Positions 25,435-35,036 of a DNA stretch of 64,000 nucleotides are shown here, piece after piece (the stretch's first letter is position 1; each line of letters starts with the position of its first letter). The DNA comes from Chitinophagaceae bacterium. GTDB lineage: Bacteria > Bacteroidota > Bacteroidia > Chitinophagales > Chitinophagaceae. The position numbers and the translations under genes are program-made. The notes under the pieces were generated by a model. That model made no database searches and was not told the DNA's origin. It was given only the letters and a program-made list of their open reading frames with translations. The stretch covers positions 43,544-107,543 of the forward strand of contig CANCVE010000004.1 of NCBI GenBank assembly GCA_947381435.1, written 5' to 3'.

Positions 25435-28103
25435 TATTCCTCCTCTTCATCTATAATAATAGGCTTCTTGTCTGGCTTAGGCTTCTTTCTGTTCATCTGA
25501 TTAATTAAATCAGCCACAACAGCAGTCCAGCCTGTTTGATGGCTTGCACCCAATCCTTTGCCTGAATCCCCATGAAAGTACTCGAAAAATAATACTAAGT
25601 CCTCATTACCTGGACGTTGATAGAACTCATTGTATTCTGCATTAGCCCTACGTTTTCCCTCTTCGTCTTTCTCGAAGATGCTAGTAACTCTCATTGTCAA
25701 TTCATCGGCTACTTGCTCTAGGTTCATCATTTTGCCAGAGCCAGTAGGGCATTCAACCAATAAAGTATCTTCATAAAATGTGGCATACTTTCGGATGGAA
25801 CGAATGATAAGGTAATTGATAGGAATCCAGACAGGACCGCGCCAGTTTGAATTACCTCCGAATAGGTTGGAAGTAGAATCGCCCGGGTCGTAACCGATGG
25901 TGTATTGCCTGCCATCGAGTGTAATGGAATAAGGATGCTTCTCATGGTATTTAGATAAAGCTCTAATGCCTCCTTCAGATAAAAATTCCTCCTCATTCAG
26001 CATCCTTTTTAGCAATGCAATCAATCTATCTCTAGGAACAAGTGATAAAAGAATTTTATCACTATCGCTTCTTTCCTCGTTAGGCCAAAAGCGACTATTC
26101 TTTTTACGATAAGCCTCAAACCAACCAATACGACGCTTAAAATCACTCAATTTAGTTAGCGTACTTTTTTCAATAACAGATACTGCCAATAATGGTATTA
26201 GTCCTACAATTGATTGTGTTTTTAAGGGTATTGTTTCTCCCCCCTTTATACTCAACGTATCATAAAAAAACTGGTCTTCCTTGTTCCAAAGTATATGATC
26301 GTTCATTGCTTCGGCAATCAGTACAAAATGCTCAAAGAACTTAGTTGCCATATCTTCAAAGGAGATGTCATTTACGGCAATCTCTAGTGCAATATCCATC
26401 ATGTTGAGTGCATATTTACCCATCCAGCTAGTGCCATCGGCTTGTTCTAACTGCATGTGCGCCGCAATGCCATAGCTTCTGTCTAATACCCCAATGTTAT
26501 CCAAACCAAGGAATCCTCCCTGAAAGATATTATTACCATTATCATCCTTTCGATTAATCCACCAAGTAAAGTTGATAATCAGCTTTTGAAATATTCGCTT
26601 CAAGAAAGTAAGATCACCTTTGCCTGTGGCCTCTTTTTCTATTTTATATACCTGTAATGCCGCCCAAGCATGTACTGGAGGATTCACGTCGCCAAAGTTC
26701 CATTCGTAAGCAGGAAGTTGTCCATCAGGTTTCATGTACCATTCCCTCATAATAAGTAAAAGCTGATGCTTGGCAAAAGTTACATCAATCATAGCCATCG
26801 GGATACAATGAAAAGCAAGATCCCAAGCTGCGTACCAAGGATATTCCCATTTATCAGGCATTAGTATGATGTCATTGTTCTTTAGATGCTTCCAGTCACT
26901 ATTCCTCCCTTTCTTTTTGCCATCATTTACAGGCGTAATGCCATCGCTAGTTGTAAGCCATCGTTCTACATCGTAGTGATAATATTGTTTACTCCATAAT
27001 AAGCCAGCAAAAGCCTGTCGTTGTATATTCAATAAATCTTTGGGTGTATCTGGATGAAGAAGTGATGCATAAAAGTCGTCAGCTTGTTGCTTTCTATTGG
27101 CAAAAATAGCATTGAACCCACCCGCAAAAGGGTTGTCATGTGGCTTACTACTCAACCTGCAATAGACGGTCTTTGTAGCCCCACCATCAATTTCTAAGTT
27201 ATAAACAGGAGAGAACTTTGTTCCCATTTTTCTGTCTCTCAAAGCTTGAATGTCCTTACCCCTAATGATTGCTGAATGAAATGCATCTTTTACAAATGGT
27301 GTTTCATTTGGGATGCCCATTATCTTTTGCTTATTGGTTTCATTATCAGTAAACAAAACATCATCTGCCTTCTGAAAATAAAAGTAATAACTACCCATTC
27401 TCTCTTGCTCGGCTCGAACAGAAGTTTTGCTTGTAGAAGTGATAGATGCTTTCTTCTCACTGTTAGCATTCTTCCATCTATTATAAAACCAAAGTGTTGG
27501 TAATACAGTAATGGGTGCGGGCTTATCGTATTTATTGGTTACTTCTATTTTAATAAAAATATCCTGTGCACTTTGCTTTGCGTAAGTAATCTTTACATCA
27601 AAATATTCGTCATTATCAAATACGCCTGTATCTAATAGTTCATATTCGGGTTGATTCTTACTTCTATGTCTATTTTCGTTCACCAGTTTCTCATAAGGAA
27701 AAGCCTGTTGCGGATACTTGTACAAGTACTCCATATAGTAATGGGTGGGTACATTATCTAAGTAATAGTATAGTTCTTTTACGTCTTCTCCGTGGTTTCC
27801 TTCGCTGTTGCCTAAACCAAATAAACGTTCTTTTAGTATGGGATCTTTACCGTTCCAAAGTGCTATAGCAAAGCATAAGTTCTGAAAATAGTCAGTAATG
27901 CCTCCAAGTCCGTCCTCACCCCATCTATACACTCTGCTTGGTGCATGATCGTGTGGAAAGTAATTCCAAGCATCACCATGTACCCCATAATCTTCGCGTA
28001 CTGTACCCCATTGCCGTTCACTCAGGTACGGTCCCCATTGTTCTAATGGAATTTGTTTACGTAAATTAACCGAAAGTCGTTGATGCTCTGCTGTCATACT
28101 CAT
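25434..28103 (-). CDS. GH63 / MGH1-like family glucosidase
   Basis: 889 aa, without a signal peptide, so cytosolic. It has the (alpha/alpha)6-barrel blocks of mannosyl-oligosaccharide glucosidase GH63: RQWGTVREDYG, WNYFPHDHAPSRVYRWGEDG at the start, then YPWYAAWDLAFHCIPMA, QLPAYEWNFGDVNPPVHAW, NWRGPVWIPINYLI and FFEYFHGDSGKGLGASHQTG at the end, where the catalytic acids lie. It probably cleaves alpha-glucosides; related bacterial enzymes act on mannosylglycerate or glucosylglycerate-type substrates. Acidic Lys-rich tail. The gene stands alone and its substrate is not determined. Confidence 0.85.
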   Translation of the reverse strand: MSMTAEHQRLSVNLRKQIPLEQWGPYLSERQWGTVREDYGVHGDAWNYFPHDHAPSRVYRWGEDGLGGITDYFQNLCFAIALWNGKDPILKERLFGLGNSEGNHGEDVKELYYYLDNVPTHYYMEYLYKYPQQAFPYEKLVNENRHRSKNQPEYELLDTGVFDNDEYFDVKITYAKQSAQDIFIKIEVTNKYDKPAPITVLPTLWFYNRWKNANSEKKASITSTSKTSVRAEQERMGSYYFYFQKADDVLFTDNETNKQKIMGIPNETPFVKDAFHSAIIRGKDIQALRDRKMGTKFSPVYNLEIDGGATKTVYCRLSSKPHDNPFAGGFNAIFANRKQQADDFYASLLHPDTPKDLLNIQRQAFAGLLWSKQYYHYDVERWLTTSDGITPVNDGKKKGRNSDWKHLKNNDIILMPDKWEYPWYAAWDLAFHCIPMAMIDVTFAKHQLLLIMREWYMKPDGQLPAYEWNFGDVNPPVHAWAALQVYKIEKEATGKGDLTFLKRIFQKLIINFTWWINRKDDNGNNIFQGGFLGLDNIGVLDRSYGIAAHMQLEQADGTSWMGKYALNMMDIALEIAVNDISFEDMATKFFEHFVLIAEAMNDHILWNKEDQFFYDTLSIKGGETIPLKTQSIVGLIPLLAVSVIEKSTLTKLSDFKRRIGWFEAYRKKNSRFWPNEERSDSDKILLSLVPRDRLIALLKRMLNEEEFLSEGGIRALSKYHEKHPYSITLDGRQYTIGYDPGDSTSNLFGGNSNWRGPVWIPINYLIIRSIRKYATFYEDTLLVECPTGSGKMMNLEQVADELTMRVTSIFEKDEEGKRRANAEYNEFYQRPGNEDLVLFFEYFHGDSGKGLGASHQTGWTAVVADLINQMNRKKPKPDKKPIIIDEEEE

Positions 28104-28329
28104 AGACTACAAAATAGTATGTTTAATAAAATAATTCAGGGTGATTAGTGTTGTTTATTGTGTATAAGTTGCTGATAGTGTAATCTTTAAACCAATTTAA
28201 ATTGGTGAGTCAACTTATCTTCTCATTCAATTTGTCAAGATATTATTAAAAACAAAATATTATATACTAGCTATATAATGTGTATTAATAACTTGCTTAG
28301 ACCATAAATATAGGGGAGAAACGGGAGAC

Positions 28330-28740
28330 TTATCTGCAATTTTTGCAAATTCCACTAACTACTACATCGGCTTGCTTCTTTATAAAGCCATCTGGAAGCA
28401 GTACTTGCGGGATTGTAACCTTCTCTAAACAATAGGTGGTAGTGCAATTGTCGCAAATAAAATGAACATGATTGTCATGGTGATGCCCCTCTTTACATTC
28501 GTCCTTACAAAGAGCATACAATACACTATTGTCGGCTGTTGGGATGGTATGAATGATACCTTTTTCTACAAAAGTTTGTAATGTTCTATAGATGGTAACC
28601 CTATCAAACATGGTTGAAGATTGCTTTTCTATATCCGCATGTGCCAATGCTCCCTTACTTGCATGAAACAAATCTAGTATCTGTATTCTGCTTTCGGTGA
28701 TGCTGAGTTTGTAAGATTTTAATATATCTGAGGAATGCAT
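28330..28740 (-). CDS. Fur-family metalloregulator
   Basis: 136 aa from the ATG at 28740. A longer in-frame start at 28800 was rejected because the extra 20 codons are encoded by a heptamer array. N-terminal winged helix: SYKLSITESRIQILDLFHAS, then FDRVTIYRTLQTFVEKGIIH. The metal and dimer domain has the HHHDNHVHFICDNC zinc site, a second Cys (YCL) and ICKNC. Peroxide (PerR), zinc (Zur) and iron (Fur) sensors share these traits. The gene follows SCO1 by less than 100 bases in the same direction, suggesting a copper, zinc or peroxide response. Confidence 0.9.
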   Translation of the reverse strand: MHSSDILKSYKLSITESRIQILDLFHASKGALAHADIEKQSSTMFDRVTIYRTLQTFVEKGIIHTIPTADNSVLYALCKDECKEGHHHDNHVHFICDNCTTTYCLEKVTIPQVLLPDGFIKKQADVVVSGICKNCR

Positions 28741-28746
28741 TCGTCT

Positions 28747-28829
28747 AGTTGTAAATGATGAGTTATAAGATATTAGTTGCAAAATGAGTCTTAAACTCAT
28801 AATTCATAACTCATATCTCATAACTAACT
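28747..28829. repeat. Heptamer array between SCO1-like and Fur genes
   Basis: Left arm of units like AGTTATA and AGTTGCA, right arm ACTCATA, ATTCATA, ACTCATA, TCTCATA, ACTAACT. Opposed arms would pair. On the minus strand it covers the gap between the SCO1 stop codon (28829-28831) and the Fur start (28740). Confidence 0.75.
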
Positions 28830-29488
28830 TATGGGTTAAATATATTGTTTGCAAAGTTGCTTTTACTACTCTTTTCATTCAATAGTTTGGTAATATTATC
28901 TTTCATTTTGTCTAGTTCGTCTTGTTTCAGTCCATCATAAATCTGTCCACGAACTTTACCTTCCTTGTCTACCAGTGCAAAGAACTGAGTATGAATAAAT
29001 TGGTCTTCTATTTTCTCTAACGAGTTCTTTGGGTCATCTAGTAAATAGCTATTTCTTGCTTGAAAGTATAAGCTATCTTTTCTTCCGGTAAGAAAAACCC
29101 ATTTCTTTGTATCAACTTTTAAACTGTCTGAGTAATGTTTTATTTGTGGAACACTATCTCTTTCTGGATCACAACTATGCGATACAATCAAAAAGTTAGG
29201 CTCATCCTTAAACTTATCATAGATGGTGCGCATGTTGGTGTTCATACGTGGACAAATCCCTTTGCAAGTAGTAAAAAAGTATTCTACCACAGTTACTTTT
29301 CCTAGCATTTCCTTTTCAGTAAAAGTCACATTGTCCTGATTCTTAAACGAAAATGGTTTTACATAACTCAATATTGGTAGTTTGGCTTGCCAAGCATCGG
29401 TACCGTTAAAGAGGAAATACCAAAATGATATCACCAATAAAAGAAAGAAGGAAAGATATATTAAAACTTTATTTCGCATAATGCCCAC
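28829..29488 (-). CDS. SCO1/SenC-family copper chaperone
   Basis: 219 aa with a signal anchor (VLIYLSFFLLLVISFWYFLF). The thioredoxin-like domain has the CxxxC copper motif FFTTCKGICPRM (Cys75, Cys79) and the distal ligand His166 in FIHTQFFALVD, which together bind Cu. In cytochrome oxidase-bearing cells such proteins load the CuA site; the oxidase genes are not in the window. It is followed within 90 bases by the Fur-family gene, so the two may be one transcript. Confidence 0.9.
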   Translation of the reverse strand: MGIMRNKVLIYLSFFLLLVISFWYFLFNGTDAWQAKLPILSYVKPFSFKNQDNVTFTEKEMLGKVTVVEYFFTTCKGICPRMNTNMRTIYDKFKDEPNFLIVSHSCDPERDSVPQIKHYSDSLKVDTKKWVFLTGRKDSLYFQARNSYLLDDPKNSLEKIEDQFIHTQFFALVDKEGKVRGQIYDGLKQDELDKMKDNITKLLNEKSSKSNFANNIFNP

Positions 29489-29625
29489 AAATGTAATTTG
29501 TAATCTTCGAAAGGTGATTATTTACTTATAATGCTAGATGTTTTAAATAGATAAAAAACATTAGTACTACGCACAAAACACAAATCAATAGTAAACCAAC
29601 ACTTGCCATGGGCAAATGGTTAAGG

Positions 29626-30330
29626 TTAAAATGTAAAGTTGGTATCTTTTCTTGTTATTCCCCTTTCTTCCATTAACTTTTCAGCAACCAATAAATCAAT
29701 TGGCCTAGTTATTTTAAGGTTATTGTATTCTCCTTCTATCAGGTAAACCTTTCCTCCATAAGCCTCCACAACCGTTGCTTCGTCGGTAAAACCTTCTTGG
29801 TAAGTCTGTCTAAATGCAGGTAATAATAGTTCAGATCTAAAGGTTTGTGGTGTTTGTATTATCCTAACGTTATTTCGGTTTGCCACAATGCTATCATCTA
29901 TTCCTGTCGCAATTCTAATACTATCTGTTGCGGCCACTGCTGGTACTGCAGAGCCTTTTTCTACTGCTTGGTTATAGCAACGTATTATTAAATCGGGGGT
30001 AATCAAACATCTCACTCCATCGTGTACAAACAAAATACTGTTGGCGGTATCTAGCAATTGTAAACCTTTCTGCACCGAATGAAAGCGTGTTGCTCCACCA
30101 ATGGTAAAGTTAATTTTTGTAGTACTAAATAGCCTAGCAATCTGTTTGCCAGCTTCTAAATGAGTTTCGGGTAGGGCAATAACAATTTCTATTTCATCAA
30201 AAGCCTTCAAAAAAGCAGTTATAGTATGCCACAGAATAGGTTTGCCATTCACCTCCAAAAACTGTTTTGGCGTGGGTACACCCATTCTCTGACCAGAACC
30301 TCCTGCTACAATTACTGCTATCTTTTTCAT
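29626..30330 (-). CDS. ispD: 2-C-methyl-D-erythritol 4-phosphate cytidylyltransferase
   Basis: 234 aa from the ATG at 30330; an upstream in-frame start at 30432 was rejected because the family begins with KKIAVIVAGGSGQRMG and the 34-residue extension is AT-rich and hydrophobic. Motifs: AGGSGQRMG (CTP loop), PKQFLEVNGKPILWHT, VFVHDGVRCLI, AVAATDSIRIA, NNVRIIQTPQTFRSELL and FTDEATVVEAYGG. It forms CDP-ME in the non-mevalonate isoprenoid pathway. No ispF is adjacent; the divergent tRNA-Lys gene shares its upstream region. Confidence 0.95.
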   Translation of the reverse strand: MKKIAVIVAGGSGQRMGVPTPKQFLEVNGKPILWHTITAFLKAFDEIEIVIALPETHLEAGKQIARLFSTTKINFTIGGATRFHSVQKGLQLLDTANSILFVHDGVRCLITPDLIIRCYNQAVEKGSAVPAVAATDSIRIATGIDDSIVANRNNVRIIQTPQTFRSELLLPAFRQTYQEGFTDEATVVEAYGGKVYLIEGEYNNLKITRPIDLLVAEKLMEERGITRKDTNFTF

Positions 30331-30413
30331 ATAATGAAACAAAGTAAGGGCATAGAAAATAAAATAAAATCTATTTTCTTTAAAAAGGTTATAAATATTT
30401 AAGATTGTAAGGC

Positions 30414-30421
30414 TATATTTG
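30414..30421 (+). promoter_or_regulatory. Candidate -7 element for tRNA-Lys
   Basis: TATATTTG matches the Bacteroidota TAnnTTTG -7 consensus and ends 13 bases before the mature tRNA. No clear -33 TTTG is seen at the usual distance, so it is tentative. Confidence 0.45.
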
Positions 30422-30434
30422 CACCCCAACAAAA

Positions 30435-30507
<73 letters not shown>

Positions 30508-30732
30508 CAAACAGGTATTGCACTTACACAATCTAATGTGTAGGTGCTTTTTTTTATGGCAAAGTAAATGTTATTGCTTGTCTAATCTATGCAATGGAAA
30601 ATGAAATAATTTCAGATTGATTAAAGTTAGGTTTCAGCGTGTTAATTAATAAAAGTTACCTCAGTCTGTGCAGTGTGAGCATAATAAAAATCAAAGAGAA
30701 TGTTGAGTCATTATTGGATTGGCATAAATAAG

Positions 30733-30766
30733 AAAGCCAATTAGGAATCGATTTCTAATTGGCTTT
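30733..30766 (-). terminator. Rho-independent terminator
   Basis: 12-bp stem AAAGCCAATTAG with its complement CTAATTGGCTTT, followed on the minus strand by TCTTATTTA. It would end the lipoprotein gene at 30789. Confidence 0.75.
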
Positions 30767-30788
30767 TCTATCTTAAAAAGATTGAACT

Positions 30789-31505
30789 TTATAATCTATT
30801 AAGCAAAGAATCAACACAGTCCTCACTTAGTTTTTTAATACTTAAGTCGTATTGGTTTAGGTATTTAGCAGTTGTTTTTTGAGCTGAGTGTGAACTTTTA
30901 TCACGGAATGTTGAGTCTGAACTAACTAATGATATATCGCCACTTTGTAATGCCGTTGTTCCTTGAAGTAACCTATACTTTACATTGATTGGCTTGATAG
31001 TAGGACTTATGGATATGTCACTTTGTCCTACATGAAATATCAACCAAAACATCCATCCTTTTTCATTGTAATAAAAAAGGTGTGGGATATTGCTGATAGT
31101 AAGTTCCAGTTTTTTGCCTGTTAATTTTTTTTGTAGACCTTTTTTATTGGCAAAAGACAGCATGTTGGCATTGAATATTTGTAATGGTACATACTCATTT
31201 ACGGCGCAGAAATCGCCTTGTTTCCAAGTGTAATAGAATACTAATGGAAGCATTGAACTTTTGTCCTTCTCGGTTGATGCCATATTGTCGTCGCTAGTAG
31301 CGGGCGTTGACGACTTTACTACTATTACGTTTTTAGAATTCTTAATACCTAACGTTTCATTTTGTTCATAATACGAGGTTACCCAAGAGTTTATTTTTGC
31401 GGGGCTGACACACCCTGTCATAAAAAGAGAAATGAGTAGAAAGAATGCAGCAATCTTAATTGCATTAAAGTTTGGGACAGTATTTCTTATTTGAATCAAG
31501 GGCAT
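30789..31505 (-). CDS. Hypothetical lipoprotein
   Basis: 238 aa. The hydrophobic segment ends in a lipobox (LLISLFMTGC, Cys32), so it is an outer-membrane or inner-membrane lipoprotein. The mature part has an NSWVTSYYEQNE start, a Ser/Thr-rich stretch, and an all-beta section (KKLELTISNIPHLFYY). No family is recognised. A terminator follows. Confidence 0.8.
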   Translation of the reverse strand: MPLIQIRNTVPNFNAIKIAAFFLLISLFMTGCVSPAKINSWVTSYYEQNETLGIKNSKNVIVVKSSTPATSDDNMASTEKDKSSMLPLVFYYTWKQGDFCAVNEYVPLQIFNANMLSFANKKGLQKKLTGKKLELTISNIPHLFYYNEKGWMFWLIFHVGQSDISISPTIKPINVKYRLLQGTTALQSGDISLVSSDSTFRDKSSHSAQKTTAKYLNQYDLSIKKLSEDCVDSLLNRL

Positions 31506-31637
31506 TTTTTAATCATTATTTAATTAAAACAAAACAATAAACTTCGCACAATAATATGCGAAAAATTCTTAATTATCACAAGTTTGGCTATTTTAATTAA
31601 TTTTTAGTAAGTAAACTCTGTTTTTAAAAGATTCAAC

Positions 31638-34031
31638 TTACTCATTTTTAAGTTTCAGTAATATCGTTTTCAGTTCTTCATTTGTTTTATGCCCTAAATC
31701 ACTGTTTACAATTTTGCCTTCCTTATTTATCAATATGTATCTAGGGATTGACTTAAGATTAAACCTGTAGTAAAAAGCAGAATATTGCGAACCATTTAGC
31801 CTGTAATGATCTCCACTTATTGTTTTTGCAAGTGTTTTCCATGTGTCTTCGGGTGAACTAGGGCTTGCTACACACACAAACGCTATGCTACTGTCTTTAA
31901 GTTCTCGTTTTAGTGGTGCCATCTGTTGCATGCCCATACGGCAGGGGTTGCACCATGTTTCCCAGAAGTCTAGTAAAATAACCCTGCCTATATAAGGTTT
32001 TGTAAGACTTTCTAATAAATCATCTGGGTCTATATCTCTGTTACTCTTTAAAACTGAACCTTCATTTTCAGTTAAGGTGTTCCCAATTTGTTTGTTTAGT
32101 GTTTCAAAATAGTCTGAGAAAGCAGAATTGCTAAACTTTTTACGCAAGTCTCGTAAATCGCTTTTTCCTAACGGCAATGCCAATGGCTCATTCAATTTTG
32201 TAATTTCTGTTTTTAGTCTAATTAAATCTCTTGTAAAATCTGACATAGCAAGATAGTTTTCCAATTTTTGCTCAGGTGTTTGGCTTTGTAACCTCCCCGA
32301 CACCTCCTCTAAGGTGTTAGTATATTTTTTCTTAAACCTAATAGTTTCTTTTTGATAATAATCGAAGCTATCAGCAGCATCCCTATTATGGTTATGAATG
32401 CCATCAAACCAATTATATAGTGCCTCATCGTTTTTTGAAAACTTAATTCCATCACTTTTCATTTGTTTCATGATGTCAGGAAGGCTATGGTCTTGCTTTT
32501 TAACATCCGTCAAGTAGGTCTTAGCATAATATAAAAGATTGTCAAAATAAAAACTTATTACGCTAAAGGTATCTTGTAATGTTGTTTTTAAAGGGTTTAG
32601 ATAAGGGAAACCAAACGTCTCAGGAGTGAAGTAGGTTTTTGAATTGTCTTTTATATGGTTAGCTAGTTTGTATTCTGATTCTCTTTTATAATTAAATGAC
32701 AAGAGATTCATTCCATATTGAACATTGATATCAGCACGAAGTATCTTGGCGGTCTTTTCGCTTATTGCATTGTTAGAAAGATAGGAAATCACCCTATCAT
32801 CAGCTTTGTTCTTAATTTCTAGTGCTTTGTTTTTAAAACTATCTAACTGATCGCCCTCTGAATAATGCACCCATTCCGAAAAAAAATCTTTATTAATTAT
32901 CTTTCTTTTAAATTGACAAAACTCACTGTTCACCTCTGCATTATCTCCCATATATAAAAAAGGCGACACAAAATATTTTTCTGAAGTAGCCCACATATAG
33001 TTATTTAAAATTTTAAAATAGCAAATTGTCTCCTTTCCTGGTTCTAAATATATATTTTCTTGTTGTTGAAGATTTGTTTGCCGTGCGGTAAAATCTATCC
33101 TACAAACACTTGGATGCGTTAATGGTATCTTCATCTCAAAAGTGCCATCCTCATTCACGGTAGTTATTGGTGAATACTTGGCAAATGTGGCTATAAAAGG
33201 CTGATTCTGCACTCTTGTAGAGTATCCATCAATAAATCCCTTTATGGTAGCATAACCATAGCTAAAGAATGGAGCTTGGAATGCAGCTTTTTGTGGGGTT
33301 GATTTATGGTAATTAATGTTTATCATTTTGTGGCTACACAAAACTTCTTGTTTGGCATCTTGTCCCACAAAGCAGTTTCCTTCATTGTCGCTATGCAAAT
33401 AAATAGTAGTAGTTGCAGTTGCATCTTTAAGGGTTACTGTCCAGATATTGTTCATTACATTAACTTGATTGTAGTGCCAGATTTTATTGTTGTAGATGGC
33501 AATACTATCGTAAAGACCAATAAGCCATTTGCCACTTGTATCTTTAGTAATCCAATTGCCCATTAATTCTTCGGGGAGGATGGTAGTTTTTGAGTTAAAT
33601 CTGATGTCAAATATTTTCCATGCCGAAGCCCCATTCCCAATATAGTCAAACTTACTGATAGATGAATCCATCTTAGGGAATATTAACCCATAATGAATTA
33701 CTCCACTATCAGGAACAATCCATTTCTTATTCATGCCAACTTCTATTCCTTTGGTACCAACTATATAATACTTCTTATCTCCACTTGCGGTCTGTAAATA
33801 GATAGAACTGTCAAACCAAACTGTACCTCCGGGAGTGTGTAGCAGCCTAAAAAAGAGTGTAGTAGTAGAGTCTGTTAGTTCTATTCTTTCTATCTTGAAG
33901 CTAGACGTTGCAGCAGAACCAAACACTGGATTTATAATTACTTTTTGTGCTGATGAGGTTATTACAGTTAATAAAACAATCAGTAAGGATATCGTGGGTT
34001 TCTTAGCAAGCTTCATTTTTGTTTTTTTCAT
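31638..34031 (-). CDS. Large exported TlpA-like thioredoxin-family protein
   Basis: 797 aa with a signal peptide. Residues 30-650 are long and poorly characterised (beta-rich start, then helical). The C-terminal about 150 residues are a TlpA/AhpC-type thioredoxin fold with the redox motif DFWETWCNPCRMG (Cys694, Cys697), the cis-Pro segment LKSIPRYILI and a KTNEELKTILL helix. It probably acts in the periplasm as a thiol-disulfide protein. It is distant from its neighbours (over 100 bases on either side) and no partner DsbD is seen. Confidence 0.85.
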   Translation of the reverse strand: MKKTKMKLAKKPTISLLIVLLTVITSSAQKVIINPVFGSAATSSFKIERIELTDSTTTLFFRLLHTPGGTVWFDSSIYLQTASGDKKYYIVGTKGIEVGMNKKWIVPDSGVIHYGLIFPKMDSSISKFDYIGNGASAWKIFDIRFNSKTTILPEELMGNWITKDTSGKWLIGLYDSIAIYNNKIWHYNQVNVMNNIWTVTLKDATATTTIYLHSDNEGNCFVGQDAKQEVLCSHKMININYHKSTPQKAAFQAPFFSYGYATIKGFIDGYSTRVQNQPFIATFAKYSPITTVNEDGTFEMKIPLTHPSVCRIDFTARQTNLQQQENIYLEPGKETICYFKILNNYMWATSEKYFVSPFLYMGDNAEVNSEFCQFKRKIINKDFFSEWVHYSEGDQLDSFKNKALEIKNKADDRVISYLSNNAISEKTAKILRADINVQYGMNLLSFNYKRESEYKLANHIKDNSKTYFTPETFGFPYLNPLKTTLQDTFSVISFYFDNLLYYAKTYLTDVKKQDHSLPDIMKQMKSDGIKFSKNDEALYNWFDGIHNHNRDAADSFDYYQKETIRFKKKYTNTLEEVSGRLQSQTPEQKLENYLAMSDFTRDLIRLKTEITKLNEPLALPLGKSDLRDLRKKFSNSAFSDYFETLNKQIGNTLTENEGSVLKSNRDIDPDDLLESLTKPYIGRVILLDFWETWCNPCRMGMQQMAPLKRELKDSSIAFVCVASPSSPEDTWKTLAKTISGDHYRLNGSQYSAFYYRFNLKSIPRYILINKEGKIVNSDLGHKTNEELKTILLKLKNE

Positions 34032-34130
34032 AGTTCGAATATAGAAGGATTTTAAATTAATATTAGAAAAAAATAGAGCGAATGGTTTTACAGCTAAATG
34101 ATTGAATCAAAAAGATGGACGCTCTCGTAA

Positions 34131-34676
34131 TTATCTAGTCCAAATCTTCTCTCCATTATAGCTCGTAACAATGGCATCAGCTTCTGCTAAATAGGAAGTT
34201 TTAAACTTCTCTGTTTGCGTAAATTCTTTTAATTGGGTAGTTAGCTTTTCCTTTAATTGTTCTTTATTTAGGTTTTTATAATCGCTAATTGTAAGGTTGA
34301 AATACATATCCTTAGGCTTAAAATCATTGTGTTCTATGTGCTTGGTAATATTATTTACTCTTTGTTGATACCTATTAACACCAACTACAAAAATGGTGAG
34401 TCTTCCTCCATCAGATTCCATAAAATTAAAATCAAATTCTGTAATTTTCACCTTAGGCTTTTTATTAGCACAAACTTGAAACAGCCACTCTTCTGTTGTT
34501 TTGAATTTTGGTTTTACATGTTTAGGAAAATCCAAGTTATCCGCATCATCCTGAATTATATCTTCAATACTAACATATTGCACTGTAATTCTTCTTGCTG
34601 TATCTGATTTTTGATGTTGACAGATTGCTGTAATGGGTATTAGTATTACAAAGATTAATAAGTATCGGGTAGTCAT
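34131..34676 (-). CDS. Small exported hypothetical protein
   Basis: 181 aa with a signal peptide (YLLIFVILIPITAICQ). The mature part contains KVKITEFDFNFMESDGGRL then TIFVVGVNRYQQ, and a charged, helical C-terminus. No family recognised. It lies upstream of the TlpA-like gene in the same direction, separated by about 100 bases. Confidence 0.75.
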   Translation of the reverse strand: MTTRYLLIFVILIPITAICQHQKSDTARRITVQYVSIEDIIQDDADNLDFPKHVKPKFKTTEEWLFQVCANKKPKVKITEFDFNFMESDGGRLTIFVVGVNRYQQRVNNITKHIEHNDFKPKDMYFNLTISDYKNLNKEQLKEKLTTQLKEFTQTEKFKTSYLAEADAIVTSYNGEKIWTR

Positions 34677-34772
34677 TAGATAGTTATTTGTTTTTGATTG
34701 ATCGTATTGCGAATATAGTGGGATATGCTTATTTAATTGGTCAACATTCTAATCATTTAGAGCTTTCTAGGT

Positions 34773-34982
34773 AGCCGCAGGTTTGCGGCAGCTCAATCAC
34801 TAGGTGTGCAACCCTGCCGCAAGTCAGCGGCAACCCAATCACTCGGTATGCAACCTTACCGCTGGCTTGCGGCAACCAAATCACTCGGTGTGCAACCTTG
34901 CCGCGAGTTTGCGGCAACCCAATCACTAGGTGTGCAACCCTGCCGCGAGTCAGCGGCAACCCAATCACTCGGCATGCAACCC
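34773..34982. repeat. 5 x 42-bp tandem array with an internal hairpin in each unit
   Basis: Exactly five 42-bp units (210 bp), each with a GCCGCnnGTynGCGGC stem-loop and then CCAATCACTCGGTATGCAAC. It is visibly more GC-rich than its surroundings. The units are open in one frame on each strand, giving 14-residue repeats such as VIGLPQTRGKVAHR, but no start signal or domain supports a gene. It lies between the 181-aa gene and the aminotransferase. Confidence 0.9.
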
Positions 34983-35036
34983 ATAATCGTTATGCTTCTA
35001 TTGATAACCATTGTGACCCTTGTAGATTAACCAAAC

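Noticed and set aside
25434..28103. Polysaccharide utilisation locus around GH63 and GH43
   Set aside because: The two genes are 18 kb apart and no SusC/SusD genes or sugar regulators are near either.
34753..35030. Overlapping 71- and 74-aa proteins
   Set aside because: Both are translations of the 42-bp array on opposite strands.
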